A stretch of DNA of 10,899 nucleotides from Thermoplasmata archaeon (GTDB lineage: Archaea > Thermoplasmatota > Thermoplasmata > Thermoplasmatales > GCA-001856825). Shown here piece after piece: positions 6,511 to 10,899 of this stretch (position 1 is the stretch's first letter; each line of letters opens with the position of its first letter). The stretch lies in the NCBI GenBank assembly GCA_021831005.1, contig JAKBNO010000084.1, positions 1 to 10,899 on the forward strand, in the 5' to 3' direction. The notes beneath the pieces are model-generated. The model did not search any database and was not told where the DNA came from. It worked only from the letters and a program-made list of their open reading frames with translations. Made by a program: the position numbers and the translations under genes.

Positions 6511-7095
6511 ATGAACTTTCTTTCACAGACTGGCAGTTTCGGAGATCTCAAAGGAGGAAGCACTCCCCTGGGTCTATCAGCACGCTCGTCGATGGATATT
6601 CCATCGGACCTGTCCAAACTTTCAGGTGGAAGCAGTTCGAGCCCTGATTACAATTCAATATTCTCCTTGGTTAGAAAGGCGGTCAAAAATACATTGAAAA
6701 AAGATAGAGTTGGATTGGGGCTCGCACTTGCAGACTTACCTTCGCAACTCGGTGCATTCTGGGAAGTTGGCGGAAACTACATCGTAATGAACAAGAATCT
6801 TTTGGACGCTTTGAAGTATGCGAATCGCCCAAGAGATGAAATAAATTCATTTATCTTCGTAATCCTGATGCACGAATATCTACACTCACTAGGCACCCTT
6901 GACGAATACAAAGCTAGAGCAATGACTGCTCGGATCTGTGCCACAATATTTGAAGAGGGACATCCCGCATATGAGCTAGCAACGAAGGACCCCTGGCAAG
7001 TCTATCCATTCCTGATGCAAGTCCCAAATGGGAAAGGGGAGAATTTTAAGATCGTCGGAAACTTTGACTCGGATACCGTTTCCTATATCACGTGA
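6511..7095 (+). CDS. small metzincin-like putative zinc metallopeptidase
   Basis: 194 aa; the ATG is fixed by a TATA box 24 bases upstream. The first 50 residues are a Ser/Gly-rich, probably disordered tail without a signal peptide or membrane segment, so the protein appears cytosolic. Residues 51-100 are helical and then strand-forming, ending in GGNYIVMNKNLLD. A helix then carries LMHEYLHSLGTLDE: HEYLH at 121-125 followed by G128 and D131. This fits the extended metzincin pattern HExxHxxGxxH/D with Asp as third ligand, as in snapalysin; E132 is another possible ligand. A later PFLMQVP (167-172) could be the Met-turn, but that is weak. Size is close to the minimal metzincin core. It converges on the pilus operon with 73 bases between them and is followed by a T5 run at 7096-7100. 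Zinc binding and peptidase activity are inferred from the motif; the substrate is unknown. Confidence 0.75.
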   Translation: MNFLSQTGSFGDLKGGSTPLGLSARSSMDIPSDLSKLSGGSSSSPDYNSIFSLVRKAVKNTLKKDRVGLGLALADLPSQLGAFWEVGGNYIVMNKNLLDALKYANRPRDEINSFIFVILMHEYLHSLGTLDEYKARAMTARICATIFEEGHPAYELATKDPWQVYPFLMQVPNGKGENFKIVGNFDSDTVSYIT

Positions 7096-7159
7096 TTTTT
7101 CTCCTCCAACATCTTTGTAAGTCTAAAATGTGCCATTCAACTTCGTGCAGAAATTCACC

Positions 7160-7186
7160 GTAAGAGCACTAACTGCTCAAACTTAC
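7160..7186 (-). repeat. hairpin around the stop codon of the last pilus-operon gene
   Basis: GTAA-GAGCA-CTAAC-TGCTC-AAAC-TTAC: a 5-base inner stem (7164-7168 with 7174-7178) and a 4-base outer stem (7160-7163 with 7183-7186) separated by a one-sided 4-base bulge. The TAG stop lies at the edge of the loop (7169-7171). It could stabilise the 3' end of the operon mRNA, or be chance. Confidence 0.35.
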
Positions 7187-8011
7187 GACCACGTTGAGTT
7201 CGTGGACGCTGAGGGTGAATGGCAACGTTGCCGATGAAAATTGGATCTGTTCGTATCCATTTCCTTCATTAATCTGCTTAATGGCTATCCCCTTGATCGT
7301 CGACAACTTTTCCAGGATTGAGTCATAAAATTGATATCCAAATATCGAGAAATAAGTAAGCGTGAAATTTCCACTGAGCAGGTAAGAGTTTTCAGATGCA
7401 GCAGTTAACGAAAGACCGATCGGTGATTGGGAACTTATGGTTAGAGGACCACCCATCAGATTTACGAGATTAAGCTGAAGATTTGTGGATCCGTTTGATG
7501 GAGGTTCAACCTGCAGCACATTTGACTCAAGCGAAGTATTGACGAAGGGAATGCTCCCGTACTGTTCATAGAAGAGAGATGAGAGTTCAAAAGAAAAGGC
7601 CTCGTTAACGAAATATCTATTATTCGTATACACCGACAGAGTTCCTCCCGAGCTGACCTGCATTGTCGAATTGTTTACAAGCACATACCCGGCAGATCCC
7701 TCAGATGATTGTGTGAGTGCAAGTTCACCTACGGTAGGAGAGGCAAACAGGGGAACATATCCGGACTGGAGTTCGAATGTAACAGATGTCGTTTCTCCCT
7801 GCTGGTAATTCAGGGATAACAAACTCACTGCGCTTATGAACTGCATCATGTCATTGTTCAGGCCAGAAGTGTATTGTTCCTCGTAGGAGGTCATTTCTGC
7901 CGGAACATAGCTGGTTACGAACAGGCTAAGCAGGAATATGAAAATGAGTATCGCAAATATAGCCCCAACAGCAGTTGCTACTCCATCTTCTTCATAATTA
8001 ACACTCTTCAT
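7169..8011 (-). CDS. pilin-like exported protein of the type IV pilus operon
   Basis: 280 aa from the ATG at 8011. A longer reading from a TTG at 8068 exists but would overlap the ATPase gene by 56 bases. The ATG begins one base after the ATPase stop and has AAAGGAG 11 bases upstream, so it is preferred. The N-terminus resembles a class III (archaeal pilin) signal: short polar leader MKSVNYEEDG, then an uninterrupted hydrophobic helix at 11-32 (VATAVGAIFAILIFIFLLSL). Cleavage by a PibD/EppA-type prepilin peptidase after G10 is plausible, though the residues before it are acidic and not the usual Lys/Arg. The remaining 245 residues are Ser/Asn-rich and strand-forming, with a pro-type region (VPAEMTSYEEQYTSGLNNDM), longer than a typical major pilin. 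As the last gene of the platform-platform-ATPase operon it could be a minor or tip pilin, or a substrate of the machine. Not assigned to a named family. Confidence 0.75.
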   Translation of the reverse strand: MKSVNYEEDGVATAVGAIFAILIFIFLLSLFVTSYVPAEMTSYEEQYTSGLNNDMMQFISAVSLLSLNYQQGETTSVTFELQSGYVPLFASPTVGELALTQSSEGSAGYVLVNNSTMQVSSGGTLSVYTNNRYFVNEAFSFELSSLFYEQYGSIPFVNTSLESNVLQVEPPSNGSTNLQLNLVNLMGGPLTISSQSPIGLSLTAASENSYLLSGNFTLTYFSIFGYQFYDSILEKLSTIKGIAIKQINEGNGYEQIQFSSATLPFTLSVHELNVVVSLSS

Positions 8012-8012
8012 T

Positions 8013-9608
8013 TTAAGAGCCGCTCCTTTCTTTGTTCTTACCTTTAGACTGTGAGCCCGGTTTTTCAATCATTCTGTGAATTTCGTCTGCAAAATTGGAG
8101 AACTTAACACTATTTCCTACAGCCAACCTGTCCAAAAGATTTCGTCTCTTTATCAATTCCATTTCAAATTGCTCGGAAGTGAGGCCCCCATTCTTGAGCA
8201 GTCTATTTTGGAAGTAAGAGTGTCCGCTGAAAGTAAACTTGTCGGTATCCGGATCCCATTCGAAGACCGTGTTAGTCACTACCTCGTTCGATGTTTTCTC
8301 TAAGTCGACTATCTCAACTATCTTCTTTATCCTTCTGACCATATCCTTTCCGACCTTAGTTAGAGTTTGGAGTATAACTATGTCCAGTGAAGATATCATT
8401 GCTCTCGGTATATTTAGCGGTTCCCCCTCTAGCCTGTGGACAAAGGAGGATATGTCGTTCGCGTGGAAAGTACTGATTACGCTTTGACCGGTGGACATAG
8501 CCTGAAAAACAGTATACGCTTCGCGTCCCCTCACCTCACCCACAATGATGTAATCAGGTCTCTGCCTGAGACTGTTTACGAGAAGATTGAACATGTCGAG
8601 CTCTCCGACCCGTTTCTTTGTGGCGGGATTCACATCGCCCGTACCCGGCCTCGTCAGCATCTGGATCCAGTTTTCGTGTGGTATGTTCAGCTCTCTTGTA
8701 TCTTCTATGCTAACCAGTTTCTTTTCAGGCGGAACGAATAAGAGAATTGAGTTGAGAGTTGTTGTCTTGCCAGTAGCAGTGCCTCCGATGACGAACATGT
8801 TTTGTTCTGCCTCAACTGCCTGCCACAGGTATACAGCAATTTCAGGGCTCATTGTTCCTATTTTGATGAGATCGAGCGGAGTGAAAGGTTGTTCCCTGAA
8901 TCTTCTTATCGTGAATGATGATCCGTTCTTGGTGACCTCCCTTCCTAGCGTAGCCTGCAATCTAGCTCCATTAGGCATAGTGCAATCCACCATTGGAACT
9001 GCTATCGAAATGTGTTTCCCTGAGCGTTGAACTATACGTCTCACGAAATCATCTAATTCGTCTTCATTTTCAAATTCTATATTTGTTGATATGGAACCAA
9101 ATTTTCTATGCACCACATAAATTTGGGCGTTGGGACCAACGCATGAAATGTCTTCTACGTTGTCATCGAGAACTGGAACTTGAACTGGTCCATAACCCTG
9201 TAGTTCTCTTTGAAGCAGATAGAATATTTTCTCGAGATCAATCTTGGATAGCCTACCTTCCCTTGACTTCTTGAAATCGGCTAGGAACTCTCTCAAATAA
9301 TTGAGTCGCTCTTGCTCTGTTCGAGGAAACGATTTCAGGCTAGATATCAGTATTTGTCTTGCAATTCTTGCCATTTCTGCTACTTCTCTTCCTACATCTG
9401 GCTCGTTTACAATGTAGGAGACCGTGCCCGTCCGTATATCCCTGACTATCTTGACAGAACTGAATGGGGGTTCTACCTCATATTCAACTACCAGCTCGAG
9501 GCTCGCTTCCATTGCCGTTTCCTTGTGCAAATCAGAGAAATTGAGATCATTCGGAGGCTCCTTGGCAATTCGAATCTGATTTACCGACCCATCAACACTC
9601 GTCCTCAA
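8013..9608 (-). CDS. type II/IV secretion system ATPase (FlaI/TadA/VirB11-like)
   Basis: 531 aa. This is the cytoplasmic hexameric ATPase that powers assembly of archaeal type IV pilus-like structures. Motifs in order: the N-terminal domain ending in LQGYGPVQVPVLDDNVEDIS (136-155); Walker A GGTATGKT (275-282); Asp box SIEDTREL (300-307); Walker B RPDYIIVGEVRGREA (350-364); His box GQSVISTFHA (374-383). All catalytic residues are present (K281, E358). The C-terminus (510-531) is basic and polar. It begins with TTG inside a TTGA overlap with the TGA of the upstream platform gene. GGAGGT ends just 2 bases before this TTG, which is short, so Met33 cannot be excluded as an alternative start. No FlaH-type partner is present and its partners are two short T2SSF proteins, so a Tad/Epd-like pilus is more likely than an archaellum. 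Confidence 0.95.
   Translation of the reverse strand: MRTSVDGSVNQIRIAKEPPNDLNFSDLHKETAMEASLELVVEYEVEPPFSSVKIVRDIRTGTVSYIVNEPDVGREVAEMARIARQILISSLKSFPRTEQERLNYLREFLADFKKSREGRLSKIDLEKIFYLLQRELQGYGPVQVPVLDDNVEDISCVGPNAQIYVVHRKFGSISTNIEFENEDELDDFVRRIVQRSGKHISIAVPMVDCTMPNGARLQATLGREVTKNGSSFTIRRFREQPFTPLDLIKIGTMSPEIAVYLWQAVEAEQNMFVIGGTATGKTTTLNSILLFVPPEKKLVSIEDTRELNIPHENWIQMLTRPGTGDVNPATKKRVGELDMFNLLVNSLRQRPDYIIVGEVRGREAYTVFQAMSTGQSVISTFHANDISSFVHRLEGEPLNIPRAMISSLDIVILQTLTKVGKDMVRRIKKIVEIVDLEKTSNEVVTNTVFEWDPDTDKFTFSGHSYFQNRLLKNGGLTSEQFEMELIKRRNLLDRLAVGNSVKFSNFADEIHRMIEKPGSQSKGKNKERSGS
8023..8029 (-). promoter_or_regulatory. Shine-Dalgarno-like site for the pilin-like gene
   Basis: AAAGGAG on the minus strand, 11 bases before the ATG at 8011 and inside the end of the ATPase gene. 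It favours the ATG over the TTG at 8068. Confidence 0.5.
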
Positions 9609-10438
9609 ACACCTCCGATTAGCAGAATCGAAAGATATCCTATTACGGCCAATATAGCCGAATAGAATAATCCGCTCTGCATTCTGCCATCAGCCAAGAC
9701 CCCTAACATTAAACCACTACCAACACCTTCCAATATTATCACTCCGGTAAAAATTACCTTTATCAGAGGTATGGAGCTCAGGTTAAGGAAAGTGAGAAAC
9801 GATCCCGAACTTCCTGAGATCAGCTGTTTTGACATTGCGGGAAAGAACCGTAAGTCGAGGATGATTACTGTCAACAGGAAGACTGCATACGCAATAAGGA
9901 TTACAATCGTATAGCTGCTCAATTGTGAATACTTCTCCTTGGTGAGAAGTTGGGTCTCCTTTGAATTTTCAGCCACAAGGTTTAGCACTTCGGAAACATT
10001 TCCGCCAGATCTATTACATTCTATCAACGTACTTATCAGCTTCGAGATGAAATCAGATCTGTACTTTTTTTCGAATTGTTCTAGTGCCTCATCGACTGAA
10101 ACCCCCCACTCGATCTGTGCTGCAATTTGCTTGATATCTTCAGTGAGGACTCCGTATTCTCCCTCAGACGCAACCACTATCGAATCCGCTAAATTGGAAC
10201 CAAATTTTGATGCCTCCGCGACATCTCTCAGAAAGTCCGGAAGCCTGCTCTCTATGGCATTCACTCTGCTTCTTGTCATGAGATTCTGGATTCCGGCAGG
10301 CGCGAGCATCAAGAATATTCCAATTACTACGAAGTCAAATAGAAGAACAAAGTTGTCGTGAAAAGATGCAAAGAGATAAACAGCTATTAGCACTGCAACT
10401 ACACCTCCAACCAGGCCGGACCAAACAAACAATCTCAA
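9605..10438 (-). CDS. T2SSF-domain membrane platform protein, TadC/FlaJ-like
   Basis: 277 aa. It is a polytopic membrane protein on which the secretion ATPase acts, with helices at about 5-23, 31-50, 174-196, 222-246 and 254-275. The cytoplasmic T2SSF domain lies at about 63-165 and shows the family pattern: RLPDFLRDVAEASKFGSNLADSI, then the EIEWG-type turn as IEWGVSVDEALEQFEKKY, then LIECNRSGGNVSEVLNLVAEN. The length is about half that of archaellar FlaJ and close to TadB/TadC. It starts with TTG in a TTGA overlap with the TGA of the preceding platform gene, with GGAGG 10 bases upstream, and ends in a second TTGA overlap with the ATPase gene. This four-base packing implies translational coupling and fixed stoichiometry of the three machine parts. 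Confidence 0.9.
   Translation of the reverse strand: MRLFVWSGLVGGVVAVLIAVYLFASFHDNFVLLFDFVVIGIFLMLAPAGIQNLMTRSRVNAIESRLPDFLRDVAEASKFGSNLADSIVVASEGEYGVLTEDIKQIAAQIEWGVSVDEALEQFEKKYRSDFISKLISTLIECNRSGGNVSEVLNLVAENSKETQLLTKEKYSQLSSYTIVILIAYAVFLLTVIILDLRFFPAMSKQLISGSSGSFLTFLNLSSIPLIKVIFTGVIILEGVGSGLMLGVLADGRMQSGLFYSAILAVIGYLSILLIGGV
9611..9616 (-). promoter_or_regulatory. Shine-Dalgarno-like site for the ATPase gene
   Basis: GGAGGT on the minus strand, ending 2 bases before the TTG at 9608. The match to the 16S anti-Shine-Dalgarno sequence is strong but the spacing is unusually short, so coupling through the TTGA overlap may matter more. Confidence 0.5.
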
Positions 10439-10899
10439 GAGATCCTTACCTCCCTATTCACGCTGGACAGAAGCAGGACAAAGGTAGCAATCATCACCGG
10501 CATTACGAGAAATGAGATTAGGATAAGGAACAACATCGACATCCCGCTGGTGTTTTGTGCGATAACTGCCATAACGGCAAGTATTACAATCAGAAACAGG
10601 GGAAATGCAACGCCAATAGTGACATAAGTCTCGGCGAATATCAACACACTCTCTGAGTTTTTCTTGAGTGATACCCTCAGTTTGTTCTGGTACTCTGTGG
10701 CCTTAGTGACAAAGTAAGGTTTCAACCTGGAACCTGCAGAAGACGTTGCAACTGCGCCCTGCAGAAATTTTTGCCACTCTACAGATGGGCTCATTCTTGC
10801 CACCTGCTGCATGGCTGTAAAAATATCCAGACCCAGAAGTTCAGTTCTGGTCGCAATCTTCATTGCCTCTCTACTGACCTCTCCATATTCTCTTTTTTT
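10435..10899 (-). CDS. T2SSF-domain membrane platform protein, TadB/FlaJ-like (5' end outside the window)
   Basis: The reading frame is open through the right edge, so the gene is partial at its 5' end. The internal ATG at 10863 is not a start: the upstream codons (KKREYGEVSREA) continue the T2SSF domain. Visible order: T2SSF domain end (REAMKIATRTELLGLDIF, then MQQVARMSPSVEWQKFLQG, then the SSAGSRLKPYF turn), a linker helix, then two membrane helices at the C-terminus (about 75-100 and 107-132 counted from Met10863). It ends with TGA at 10437-10435, overlapping the next gene by TTGA. Two successive T2SSF genes replace a single two-domain FlaJ protein. The promoter and any earlier operon genes lie beyond the window. 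Confidence 0.88.
   Translation of the reverse strand, partial: KKREYGEVSREAMKIATRTELLGLDIFTAMQQVARMSPSVEWQKFLQGAVATSSAGSRLKPYFVTKATEYQNKLRVSLKKNSESVLIFAETYVTIGVAFPLFLIVILAVMAVIAQNTSGMSMLFLILISFLVMPVMIATFVLLLSSVNREVRIS
10449..10453 (-). promoter_or_regulatory. Shine-Dalgarno-like site for the TadC-like gene
   Basis: GGAGG on the minus strand, 10 bases before the TTG at 10438 and inside the end of the preceding platform gene. It supports the unusual TTG start. Confidence 0.5.

Noticed and set aside
8076..9665. Several plus-strand frames of 75-147 codons across the ATPase gene.
   Set aside because: They overlap a strongly conserved ATPase on the opposite strand and look like shadow frames.
1..10899. 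Search by eye for CRISPR arrays, tRNA or rRNA genes, insertion sequences and attachment sites.
   Set aside because: No regularly spaced repeats, cloverleaf sequences, transposase genes or terminal repeats were seen.

Overview
The window reads as a piece of an archaeal chromosome. Several genes have a TATA-like box about 20-26 bases before an ATG or GTG start with no room for a leader (leaderless transcription). Extracytoplasmic proteins are rich in N-glycosylation sequons, and the right end carries a FlaI/TadA-type ATPase with paired T2SSF membrane proteins. I cannot fix the phylum. A mesophilic or moderately thermophilic member of Thermoplasmatota or Nitrososphaerota/Thermoproteota would fit, but that is a guess.

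Left part (1-3217): a small membrane-anchored or exported OB-fold-like protein (minus strand); a ZIP-family metal transporter (minus strand) preceded by a palindrome very close to the DtxR/IdeR/MntR box; then, divergently, a full-length urocanate hydratase gene (hutU, plus strand). No other histidine-degradation gene is present.

Middle part (3218-7095): this is accessory in character. It holds a sequon-dense exported beta-rich protein (plus), a decayed or frameshifted large secreted-protein gene (minus), and a membrane-anchored winged-helix regulator (plus) transcribed divergently from it. A perfect 9+3+9 palindrome sits between those two promoters. After a 407-base stretch without a gene comes a small cytosolic-looking protein with the metzincin-type motif HExxHxxGxxD.

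Right part (7169-10899): a tightly packed minus-strand operon that enters from beyond the right edge. It encodes a T2SSF membrane platform protein (partial), a second T2SSF platform protein, a type II/IV secretion ATPase and a pilin-like exported protein. The first three genes are joined by TTGA overlaps (TGA stop, TTG start). Internal genes have Shine-Dalgarno-like sequences, unlike the leaderless genes elsewhere. Two short platform proteins in tandem, instead of one long FlaJ, point to a Tad/Epd-like pilus or secretion machine and not to an archaellum.

The most useful leads are the divergent promoter with its operator-like palindrome, the DtxR-like box before a ZIP transporter with altered metal ligands, the broken secreted-protein gene, and the metzincin-like protein beside the pilus operon.
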